From NCBI GenBank assembly GCA_017473105.1, contig JAFUNE010000010.1:1-64000 (forward strand): 64,000 nt of DNA, given 5' to 3'. Below the pieces are notes generated by a model, which was not told the origin of the DNA, ran no database searches, and saw only the letters and a program-made list of their open reading frames with translations. This stretch comes from Bacilli bacterium (GTDB lineage Bacteria; Bacillota_I; Bacilli_A; RF39; UBA660). A program made the position numbers and the translations under genes. Below are positions 18,780-25,553 of the stretch, piece by piece (within the stretch, counting starts at the first letter, position 1; each line of letters starts with the position of its first letter).

Positions 18780-20189
18780 CTAATACCATAGAGTAGTTAA
18801 ATTACCATCTTCTTTATAATATGAGTCCATTAGCATAACCCAATAGTATCTTTTATTTACAACTTCATATTTTGAACCAGATTTTTTCTTTACAGCAGAT
18901 GTTTTAGGATAGGCAACTACGGTAACTGATACATTTGGTGGAGTCCATAAACTTTCTGATACATAAATATAATCGTTATCAATTCCAACAATCATAGCTA
19001 TATGACCACCTTCAGGTCCAGTTGAACTAAGTAGATCTCCAACTTTAATTTTTCCAGAATTTAATACATCATCAGTAAATCTAACTCTTTCTCCATAATC
19101 AGTTAAATCTAAGTGAGAAGCAAGTCCAGCTCCTATATCTCCAACATCAAATCCACCATTTAATAAAACCCAACTAATGTATCCACTACAATCAAGTCCA
19201 TTAGCTCTTTTTCCTTTAGATGGATTACTCCATAACGGACATCCCCAAGTTTGAGGACCATTCATCTTTTTCTTAAGTTTACTAAATCTACTTTCATCTA
19301 AATATAACCCAACTTGATAATATCTTCCTTCACCTTCAACTTTATTAGTGTTTCCACGACCATTTTCGCTAAAATATCTAATTCTATAAGGAAATTCTAA
19401 AGATAAGAATCTAGCAGCTTCCACAGCTCCAGCACGAGTCTTATATCCTGCATCATTAATTCTATCTTTAAGTATCTCATCAAGTAAATCATTTTGTTCT
19501 TTAGTATACATGTTACATCCTAAGTATTTCTTTTTATAATCATAAGATTTAGGTCTAACAGTAATTAAATCAGTAACCATAACTTCAACATCTTTTTTAA
19601 CACCATTTATTTGAGCACTTACTTTAGTTGTACCAATTTTAACACCAGTAACTTTACCAGTTTCATCTACTTTAGCAATGCTTTCATCTTCACTTGTCCA
19701 TTTTAATGTATCAGTAACATTACCAATTTTTTCACTAGTTGCTGTTAAATTGTAAACACCATTTTTAGCAACATATATTTTTTCTTTACTTACTTCTAAT
19801 TTGGTAATTTTTCCATACTCACTAGCATCTTTTATAATAGTAATTTTACCATCGTAATTTTTTAAAAAACCATAATACACTTTATCATCAAGTAGAGTAG
19901 AGCATTCGTTATTTTCAGCTAACTTCCAATTTTTATCATTAACACTTGGAGTAGTACCATCAGTATTAAATAAACAATAAATATCTTTATATTTTTTATA
20001 GTCTTCTACAGAATATTTAATCACGAGTTCATTATTATCATTAATACTAATGTTTTCGATAGAAGGTTTAGGAGCAACAATATATTTTTTATAATAATTG
20101 TATCCAAAATACCCACCAGCTCCACCAAGTATAACTAATGATAGTAATATAATAAAGATAACTTTTTTCTTGCCTTTCTTTCTACTCAT
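18780..20189 (-). CDS. Membrane-anchored NlpC/P60 peptidoglycan hydrolase with Big_2 domain (copy 1)
   Basis: A 469-residue protein. Basic N-terminus and membrane anchor (9-30); residues 40-120 contain a motif about number-like text (NTDGTTPSVNDKNWKL) also seen in the paralogue; Big_2 domain about 130-208; peptidase core with a conserved linker EILKDRINDAGYKTRAGAVE (239-258), catalytic C334 (LDCSGYISW) and H396 (EGGHIAMI). First gene of a two-gene operon with the 17442 paralogue. One 87-nt stretch is almost identical to the paralogue at DNA level. Confidence 0.87.
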   Translation of the reverse strand: MSRKKGKKKVIFIILLSLVILGGAGGYFGYNYYKKYIVAPKPSIENISINDNNELVIKYSVEDYKKYKDIYCLFNTDGTTPSVNDKNWKLAENNECSTLLDDKVYYGFLKNYDGKITIIKDASEYGKITKLEVSKEKIYVAKNGVYNLTATSEKIGNVTDTLKWTSEDESIAKVDETGKVTGVKIGTTKVSAQINGVKKDVEVMVTDLITVRPKSYDYKKKYLGCNMYTKEQNDLLDEILKDRINDAGYKTRAGAVEAARFLSLEFPYRIRYFSENGRGNTNKVEGEGRYYQVGLYLDESRFSKLKKKMNGPQTWGCPLWSNPSKGKRANGLDCSGYISWVLLNGGFDVGDIGAGLASHLDLTDYGERVRFTDDVLNSGKIKVGDLLSSTGPEGGHIAMIVGIDNDYIYVSESLWTPPNVSVTVVAYPKTSAVKKKSGSKYEVVNKRYYWVMLMDSYYKEDGNLTTLWY

Positions 20190-20249
20190 AAAAAACCACC
20201 TTATACAATAAATAAATTATATCATAAAAGAGTAGAGTAAAACAATATA

Positions 20250-20280
20250 AAACACTCTATAAAAAGAGTGTCTTATACTA
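20250..20280 (-). terminator. Intrinsic terminator after the 44-residue repeat protein gene
   Basis: On the minus strand ACACTCT-TTTTAT-AGAGTGT followed by TTTTATATTGTTTT. Confidence 0.7.
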
Positions 20281-20283
20281 TAA

Positions 20284-20418
20284 TTATTTACATCTAGAAT
20301 TACTTCTAGCATTATTTTTTGCATTAGAACGTGCATTGCTTTTAGCATTGTTTCTTGCATTGTTTCTAGCATTACTTCTAGCATTGCTATTACTTCTTGC
20401 ATTACTTTTAGCATTCAT
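20284..20418 (-). CDS. 44-residue Asn-Ala-Arg/Lys repeat protein
   Basis: ATG at 20418 with AGGTGGTGA nine nt upstream; stop at 20284; a terminator follows. The product is MNAKSNARSN followed by further N-A-(R/K)-(S/N) units, about ten in all, ending NSRCK. It is highly basic, made almost only of Asn, Ala, Arg, Lys and Ser, and low in complexity. Such small basic repeat proteins occur in Firmicutes as nucleic-acid-binding or spore-associated proteins, but no family is recognised. A 65-residue ORF in another frame over the same bases is a shadow. Confidence 0.7.
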   Translation of the reverse strand: MNAKSNARSNSNARSNARNNARNNAKSNARSNAKNNARSNSRCK

Positions 20419-20496
20419 TTTGATCACCACCTAATATTATTATGTAATTATTAAAAAATAAAATGTATTATTAATATGGTAATTTATGTAAAAAAT

Positions 20497-20542
20497 AAAA
20501 TAGAGAAGAGTACTCCCCCTACTTTCACAAAATAGAGAAGAG
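20497..20542. repeat. Short direct repeat AAAATAGAGAAGAG, two copies
   Basis: Identical 14-mers at 20497-20510 and 20529-20542, each followed by a C-rich stretch (TACTCCCCC and GACCCC), 32 bp apart. Confidence 0.6.
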
Positions 20543-20700
20543 GACCCCTATTCCAAAAAAATAAATTAAAGTAAGAAAAACTATATTCTTTCTTCCAAAA
20601 GAACATCTACTCATTAAAATTAAACTCGATGAAAATTATCAAAACAAATGATTCTATTCTACATATATAATATTACTATTCACTAAATCAAAAATAAAAT

Positions 20701-20941
20701 TTACTTCAAGGTGAATAACTATCCAACTTTTAAGTTCTCGATGCAAAATAGAAAATTCAAAATTTTCAATAAGCTGAACAATCGCCCAACTTTTGCTTTC
20801 TCGATGCAAAATACGAATTTGAAAATTTCATTAAGTAAGATAAACTATCATATTTTTAAAACTCGATGCAGAATACAAAATCAAAAAATTAATCCAAATG
20901 AAGAAATACCCATCTTTTTAAGATTCGATGCAAAATACGAA
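20701..20941. repeat. Four degenerate 62-63 bp tandem repeats
   Basis: The core TCGATGCAAAATA (one copy with G for A) begins at 20738, 20801, 20863 and 20925, giving periods of 63, 62 and 62. Bases before the core are also partly conserved (CCAACTTTT, CATATTTTT, CATCTTTTT). An inverted core GCATCGA follows at 20971. Copies have drifted, so this is an old array. Confidence 0.75.
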
Positions 20942-21104
20942 AAAACAAAAAATAGGGGAAGTGATAATTTGCATCGAAATATAAATTGATGATAAATTAT
21001 CCATATAAATTAAAAATTTAAAAAATAAAAATTTTAGAATTAAAATAAATTTATAAATATACATATATAAAAAATAATCATAATAAATAGGGCGATACAT
21101 AATA

Positions 21105-21135
21105 AAAAAAACTATAAGAAATCTTATAGTTTAAT
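21105..21135 (-). terminator. Intrinsic terminator downstream of the regulator gene
   Basis: AAACTATAAGA / TCTTATAGTTT stem with a 2-nt centre, followed on the minus strand by eight T residues. Confidence 0.75.
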
Positions 21136-21202
21136 AATATATAAATTATCAAAAATATATAGAAGTTAACATAACATATATTATTGGAAGTTAATATTAT
21201 TG

Positions 21203-21976
21203 TTAAATTTTATTACTTCTTGTTTGAATTTCAGCCATTTTTAATGATACTTCTGAAACATTCTCTGGTGTTATTGTTTTATAACCCAATTCTCTTAATG
21301 CTTGTAATTTATAAGTATTAAGTTGTTCAGTTCTAGATAATTTTTCTTCTTTTTCACGTTCAATTTCTTGTACAAATCTATGATGTGATTCTGCAAGTTT
21401 AGATTTAGAAGCTCCACCATTATTATATAAATTAAACGCAGTATATACTATACTTTCAAGAATAAATTGTTTAGTTTCATTAAATTTAAATTCTTTAGGA
21501 TCAGTAAATCCAATTTTTTTAGAAAGATATGCAAATATATATTTAATTTCTTGTACACTATCAAGTGATTGAAGTACATGATATAAATATAAAAATATCC
21601 AATATGTTTCCTTTGTTTTTTCTTCAGTAAATTTTTCTTTAATTAAGAATACTAAATCATTTAATAATTCTTGTTCCTCTTTTGTAAGATTTTTATAATT
21701 GAATGATTGACTATTCATATCTCTTACATTTTGATTAAGTCTAGCTTCAACATTTTCTAAATATTCACTAGTAATCTTAATACTCTTAAGAGCCTTATCA
21801 CTACCCTCTTCTATATCTAATAACTTTAATAATAAAATTCTTTTTTCCTGTGGCCATTTACTTAGTGAATCTAGTTCTAAATAATTGTAAATCATTTGTC
21901 TTGAAACACCTAAGTATTTAGCAAGCTTAACTTTAGATATACCTATTTCACCTAAAATATTATTTAATTCTTTCAT
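21203..21976 (-). CDS. Helix-turn-helix regulator, Xre-like N-terminus
   Basis: A 257-residue protein. Residues 4-33 form a helix-turn-helix (GISKVKLAKYLGVSRQMIYNYL), followed by a long helical C-terminal part of unknown fold. It is divergent from the DNA methyltransferase gene at 22106. A perfect TGTAA-N6-TTACA palindrome overlaps its own promoter, which suggests autoregulation. It probably controls itself and perhaps the methyltransferase. Confidence 0.75.
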   Translation of the reverse strand: MKELNNILGEIGISKVKLAKYLGVSRQMIYNYLELDSLSKWPQEKRILLLKLLDIEEGSDKALKSIKITSEYLENVEARLNQNVRDMNSQSFNYKNLTKEEQELLNDLVFLIKEKFTEEKTKETYWIFLYLYHVLQSLDSVQEIKYIFAYLSKKIGFTDPKEFKFNETKQFILESIVYTAFNLYNNGGASKSKLAESHHRFVQEIEREKEEKLSRTEQLNTYKLQALRELGYKTITPENVSEVSLKMAEIQTRSNKI

Positions 21977-22007
21977 AATTCACTCTCTCCTCTATCTTGA
22001 CAATATA

Positions 22008-22037
22008 ATTGTAATATACTTTACACTTGTTTGTCAA
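22008..22037 (-). promoter_or_regulatory. Promoter and operator-like palindrome for the regulator gene
   Basis: Minus-strand TTGACA (22032-22037), an 18-bp spacer and TACAAT (22008-22013). The perfect palindrome TGTAA-TATACT-TTACA (22010-22025) covers the -10 box and part of the spacer, a good position for repression. Confidence 0.65.
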
Positions 22038-22058
22038 TCTTTTTAAATAATTTTTTTA

Positions 22059-22087
22059 TTGAATTCTCCACCCACAAAATTTATAAT
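22059..22087 (+). promoter_or_regulatory. Promoter for the DNA methyltransferase gene
   Basis: TTGAAT (22059-22064), 17-bp spacer, TATAAT (22082-22087); the ATG follows at 22106 behind AGAGGTGA. Confidence 0.7.
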
Positions 22088-22105
22088 GAATATAAGAGGT
22101 GAATT

Positions 22106-23008
22106 ATGGAAAAATATTATGAGAAAAATAATCAAATAATATATAATTGTGATAATTTAGAATTACTTAAAAAGTTAGAAGATAATTCAATAAATTTAAT
22201 ATACTGTGATATATTATATAATACAGGAAAAGTATTTGATGATTATAATGACAATTTAGGTACACCACAAGAAGCAATTGAATGGTATAGACCAAGAATT
22301 ATTGAAATGAAAAGAGTTTTAAAAGAAAATGGAAGTATATTCCTACACTGTAACTGGAGAATCGATTCATATATAAGAATGCTTATGGATGAAATATTTG
22401 GTTTTTACAATTTTAGAAATAGAATATATAGAAAACATAGTAACGAAAGAGGATTTTATTCGAATTTTGATTCTCAAATGGATGTAATACTATACTATAC
22501 AAAAGATAAAAAAGAATTTATATTTAATGAATTTAAAGACAATTTTGAAAGAGTTAGTCCCTTATTTGAAAATGGTTATGTTGAAGAAAGAAGTCAAGAT
22601 ATAGATTTGGGAAATACAATTATAGAATTTAAATCAAGAAACAAGCATTGCTTAGTTTCAAAAGAAAAAATACTAGAATTGCATAATAAACAAGAACTAA
22701 CATTGATAGATGGTTTACCATATAGAAAATCATATGTTAAACCAATTGGAAATTTGTGGGATGAAGAAAATATGTTAGATCCATATAATCGTGGAAAAAT
22801 AGCAGAATCATATGACACACCAAAGCCAGAAGCAGTTTTAGAAAGGATAATAACAATGTGTTCAAATGAAGGAGACACAATTGCAGACTTTTTCTTAGGA
22901 GGAGGAACAACTGCAGTAATTGCATCAAAACTAAATAGAAAAGGAATTTATTGTGATATAAGTAAAAAAGCATGTGATGTAACAATAAATAAATTAAATA
23001 ACATATAA
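22106..23008 (+). CDS. Orphan site-specific DNA methyltransferase (beta-class N4/N6 type)
   Basis: A 300-residue SAM-dependent DNA methyltransferase. The catalytic region comes first (LIYCDILYNTG, D35 to Y38) and the SAM-binding motif last (DFFLGGGTT, about 261-269), the circular order of the beta class. Motif IV reads D-I-L-Y rather than the usual D/N/S-P-P-Y/F. FLHCNWRIDSYIRMLMDEIFG and the NRIYRKHSNERG segment are also family-like. No restriction enzyme lies beside it; the partner is a divergent regulator. Confidence 0.85.
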   Translation: MEKYYEKNNQIIYNCDNLELLKKLEDNSINLIYCDILYNTGKVFDDYNDNLGTPQEAIEWYRPRIIEMKRVLKENGSIFLHCNWRIDSYIRMLMDEIFGFYNFRNRIYRKHSNERGFYSNFDSQMDVILYYTKDKKEFIFNEFKDNFERVSPLFENGYVEERSQDIDLGNTIIEFKSRNKHCLVSKEKILELHNKQELTLIDGLPYRKSYVKPIGNLWDEENMLDPYNRGKIAESYDTPKPEAVLERIITMCSNEGDTIADFFLGGGTTAVIASKLNRKGIYCDISKKACDVTINKLNNI

Positions 23009-23010
23009 AA

Positions 23011-23038
23011 TAAAAAAAGAGGTTATACCTCTTTTTAT
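23011..23038. terminator. Bidirectional intrinsic terminator
   Basis: AAAAAGAGGT-TAT-ACCTCTTTTT between the convergent methyltransferase gene and the 23035 gene. Confidence 0.85.
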
Positions 23039-23595
23039 AATGCACGAATATTTTGAAATTCTATTTGATTAAATTCTCTATCATAAATAGGAATATCTCT
23101 ATTATATTTTTGAAGTATATCCTTAATCTTAAAAGCCACTTCATTAACTAAATCTTCATTATCAAACATAACACTAATACCTACCACATCATCAAATGAG
23201 ACTCCATCTTTTATTTGTCTTTCTCCAGGTAACATATATACCCCATCACCATTTCTAAACTCACACTTAGATTCAATATTTTTATCAATTATAAGAGCAA
23301 TTTTGTTAAAATAAACATAATTCACATATGAAGATTCAAATCCTTCATTATATCCTTTAAATTCATCCTCAGATGGATTCATTACGCAAACACTAATGTA
23401 ATCATCTCCATTGATAACACCTTTATGAGAATAAAGAATATTATGTTCTTTTAATTTATTCCTAGAATATATTCCACCAGTAATAAGAATATTTTCAAGT
23501 TGTAAAAGTGAGATATTAATAACATATTCATTATCATTGAATACAATAGCATTACCAGCAAGACCATGAAAGTACATATCATTAAACAAACTCAT
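23035..23595 (-). CDS. Unrecognised protein, possibly ADP-ribosyltransferase-fold
   Basis: A 186-residue soluble protein. It has LQLENILITGGIYSRNKL (about 31-48), then DDYISVCV and YVYFNKIALIID. A 'leucine-rich helix, G-x-(I/L)-(Y/L)-S-R, then a (I/V)-S-(V/L) strand and an A-L-I-I-D strand' order is seen in DarT-like and other ADP-ribosyltransferase-fold proteins. This is a weak pattern resemblance and no catalytic Glu is assigned. It ends QNIRAL without the LxLK tail and is last in the leftmost array unit. Confidence 0.55.
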   Translation of the reverse strand: MSLFNDMYFHGLAGNAIVFNDNEYVINISLLQLENILITGGIYSRNKLKEHNILYSHKGVINGDDYISVCVMNPSEDEFKGYNEGFESSYVNYVYFNKIALIIDKNIESKCEFRNGDGVYMLPGERQIKDGVSFDDVVGISVMFDNEDLVNEVAFKIKDILQKYNRDIPIYDREFNQIEFQNIRAL

Positions 23596-23601
23596 ATTAA
23601 A

Positions 23602-24168
23602 TTATTTCCTTCTTTCAAGAACATAATCATCTTCATCATAATATCCAACATTTGAACAAAAATTATTTACGTCATTTCTTAAATCTTTGTATTTATTGAG
23701 AACTGATTCACTTTGATCATGTTTTTCCTCATCTTCATTAATAATTTCATAATATTCAGCATCAATAACAGTTTCTTTAGTAGGAACAATAGATAAATCT
23801 AATAAATAATCAAGTTGATTCATAAATCCTCTAATATCTTTAAATTTTTCCATATCATATGTAGTCATAGGTTTTAAAAAATTAGGAATACTTCTGAATT
23901 CTTCAAAAATCTTATTATTAATTTTACGATTTAAATATAAAGAATAGAAAATATTTATACCTGGAAGACATAATATTAAAGAATTTTTAATATTAAAACC
24001 AATATGCTGTATTTTTTCTTTAGCAGAATCTAAAATTCTAACATAATCTTCTTGATTACCACTTTTAACAAAATATCCTTTTCTAGGAAACATCATAATA
24101 ACATCAAACAAATTTTTACATAAAAGTATCATAGAAATAGAAAAAGATAGAAAAATTAAAAATATCAC
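23602..24168 (-). CDS. Array family A membrane protein (copy 1)
   Basis: A 188-residue protein with a GTG start behind AAAGGGGTGG. N-terminal membrane segment (1-28), then FPRKGYFVKSG, a second hydrophobic segment (about 58-72), an LKPMT motif, and a soluble acidic C-terminal part with YKDLRNDVN. It ends YVLERRK. Closely related to the two genes upstream at 24249 and 24901 in layout and sequence. Function unknown. Confidence 0.85.
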   Translation of the reverse strand: MIFLIFLSFSISMILLCKNLFDVIMMFPRKGYFVKSGNQEDYVRILDSAKEKIQHIGFNIKNSLILCLPGINIFYSLYLNRKINNKIFEEFRSIPNFLKPMTTYDMEKFKDIRGFMNQLDYLLDLSIVPTKETVIDAEYYEIINEDEEKHDQSESVLNKYKDLRNDVNNFCSNVGYYDEDDYVLERRK

Positions 24169-24194
24169 AAAAAACCACCCCTTTAGCGACGTAT

Positions 24195-24223
24195 ATTATA
24201 CAATACAAACACCTTTTTGTCAA
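24195..24223 (-). promoter_or_regulatory. Consensus promoter for the 23602 gene
   Basis: Minus-strand TTGACA (24218-24223), 17-bp spacer, TATAAT (24195-24200). Both boxes match consensus fully. Confidence 0.85.
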
Positions 24224-24225
24224 AT

Positions 24226-24249
24226 AAAAAGTACTATAAATAGTACTCT
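24226..24249 (-). terminator. Terminator of the 24249 gene, fused to the next promoter
   Basis: AGTACT-ATAAAT-AGTACT hairpin with a T run on the minus strand running straight into the TTGACA box at 24218-24223. The same cassette recurs at 24847-24901. Confidence 0.65.
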
Positions 24250-24821
24250 TAAAATTTTCTTTTTAAACAAAAATCATTAGATTCATCTTGATTATTAATA
24301 GAAAAGTTCACATCATTAACTTCATCTCTTAATTTTCTATAATCATCAAGAACACTATTTTTTTCATCATTTTGACTATTTTCATCATTATCGTTTATTA
24401 CCTCGTAAGATACCGCATCAATAATAGTTTTTTTAATCCCACCATAAGATAAATCAAATAAATATTCAAATTTATTAGTCATTCCTTTAATCTTCTTAAA
24501 TTCTCTTATTTCATATCCAGTCATAGGTTTTAAAAAATTAGGATAATTAATATATTTCTCAAAAACTTTTTTATTAATTTTATGATTTAAATACAAAGCA
24601 TATAAAACATTAACAACAGGAACCCACAATAATAAATTAAACTTAGTACTTGTACTTATATACTCTTTAGCAGATTCAGTTATTTTATTATAATCTTCAG
24701 GCTTACCGCTTTTAACAAAATACCCTTTCTTTGGAAACATAAAAATAACATCAAAAAAATTATTCCCCATAATACCAATCGAAGACAAAAATGACAAAGT
24801 AAAAAGTAAAAACAATTTCAT
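24249..24821 (-). CDS. Array family A membrane protein (copy 2)
   Basis: A 190-residue protein, taking the ATG at 24821 behind AAAAAGGGGTG; the longer ORF start lies upstream of the promoter -10 box and cannot be used. Hydrophobic N-terminus (1-28), FPKKGYFVKSG, second hydrophobic segment (LLLWVPVVNVLYALYL, about 59-74), LKPMT, then YRKLRDEVN and the end FCLKRKF. It shares the FVKSG and LKPMT blocks with copy 1. Confidence 0.87.
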   Translation of the reverse strand: MKLFLLFTLSFLSSIGIMGNNFFDVIFMFPKKGYFVKSGKPEDYNKITESAKEYISTSTKFNLLLWVPVVNVLYALYLNHKINKKVFEKYINYPNFLKPMTGYEIREFKKIKGMTNKFEYLFDLSYGGIKKTIIDAVSYEVINDNDENSQNDEKNSVLDDYRKLRDEVNDVNFSINNQDESNDFCLKRKF

Positions 24822-24846
24822 ATAAACACCCCTTTTTGTGTTGAAT

Positions 24847-24875
24847 ATTATATTATACAAACACTTATTTGTCAA
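24847..24875 (-). promoter_or_regulatory. Consensus promoter for the 24249 gene
   Basis: Minus-strand TTGACA (24870-24875), 17-bp spacer, TATAAT (24847-24852). Confidence 0.85.
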
Positions 24876-24877
24876 AT

Positions 24878-24901
24878 AAAAAGTACTATAAATAGTACTC
24901 T
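24878..24901 (-). terminator. Terminator of the 24901 gene, fused to the next promoter
   Basis: AGTACT-ATAAAT-AGTACT hairpin and T run, the same as the one at 24226-24249. Confidence 0.65.
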
Positions 24902-25470
24902 TAAAATTTTCTTTTTAAACTAAAATCATCACTATCTTCTAAATTATCTTCACATGAATTTAAAGAATTTACTTCATCTCTTAATTTTCTATATTCATCA
25001 ATAACTTTGTTTTCTTTAACTTCCTCTTGTGTGTCACTTTTACTATCAACAATTTCATAAGTTTCAGTATCAACAACATCAGATTTTGAAACCTCAGCCA
25101 TCAATTTCATATAATAATCTAATTTCAATAAATATTTTTTTCTATTTTTAAATTCTTTTTTTTCTTCATCACTCATTGCTATTAATAAATTGCTTTGATT
25201 TTTACATTCATTAAAAACTTTATTAGCAGCATCATTCATTAACCATGCAGTATAAATCATATTTACAAAAGGAATTAATAACAAAATTGAAGATTTAGCA
25301 GAAAAAGACACATTATTTAATTTTGATTTTTCTTCTTCTAACTTATCTAAATTAATAATAAATCCTTTTTTAGGAAAAATCATCATCATATCAAAAGAAC
25401 CTTTAATAGCAATTCCAATACAACCAACATATGATAATAATGCTCCTAAAATAATTAAAAATATATTCAT
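24901..25470 (-). CDS. Array family A membrane protein (copy 3)
   Basis: A 189-residue protein from the ATG at 25470 behind AAGGGGGATATT; the longest ORF adds 21 residues upstream of the promoter. Membrane segment 1-28, FPKKGFIINLD, second hydrophobic segment with IPFVNMIYTAWL, M-S-D-E-E-K, then YRKLRDEVN and the end FSLKRKF. The most diverged of the three A copies in the middle, but identical in layout. Confidence 0.87.
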   Translation of the reverse strand: MNIFLIILGALLSYVGCIGIAIKGSFDMMMIFPKKGFIINLDKLEEEKSKLNNVSFSAKSSILLLIPFVNMIYTAWLMNDAANKVFNECKNQSNLLIAMSDEEKKEFKNRKKYLLKLDYYMKLMAEVSKSDVVDTETYEIVDSKSDTQEEVKENKVIDEYRKLRDEVNSLNSCEDNLEDSDDFSLKRKF

Positions 25471-25492
25471 AATATCCCCCTTAAGTAGGCAT

Positions 25493-25521
25493 ATTATAAC
25501 AAAAAAATAATAATTTTTCAA
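25493..25521 (-). promoter_or_regulatory. Promoter for the 24901 gene
   Basis: Minus-strand TTGAAA (25516-25521), 17-bp spacer, TATAAT (25493-25498). Confidence 0.8.
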
Positions 25522-25522
25522 T

Positions 25523-25553
25523 AAAAAACACATAATTATATGCGTTTTTTATT
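25523..25553 (-). terminator. Intrinsic terminator of mnmA
   Basis: AAAACGCATA / TATGTGTTTT (one G-U pair) on the minus strand, followed by T residues that merge into the next promoter's -35 area. Confidence 0.6.

Larger units (their letters stand above)
20419..21202. other. 784-bp gene-free region with repeats
   Basis: No convincing coding sequence. It holds the paired AAAATAGAGAAGAG repeats (20497-20542), four 62-63 bp degenerate repeats (20701-20941) with one inverted core at 20971, and a terminator at 21105-21135. The 92-residue ORF at 20711 is made of the repeats and has only a weak SD. Confidence 0.7.

Noticed and set aside
20217..20414. 65-residue ORF over the Asn-Ala-Arg repeat
   Set aside because: Wrong frame: the Met/Leu-rich product is a by-product of the GCA/GCT-AGA-AAT repeat. 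The frame starting at 20418 has the SD and a sensible product.
20701..20941. CRISPR array
   Set aside because: Repeats are too few and degenerate, the conserved part is only about 13-19 bases, and the regions between cores are related to each other rather than unique. No cas genes are seen.
20711..20989. 92-residue ORF PTFKFSMQN... on the plus strand
   Set aside because: It is made of the 62-63 bp repeats, and later copies break the reading pattern. AAGGTG before it is weak and nothing else supports translation.
25471..25533. Longer starts for the family A genes
   Set aside because: The extra codons lie upstream of or within the promoter boxes (25493-25521, 24847-24875).
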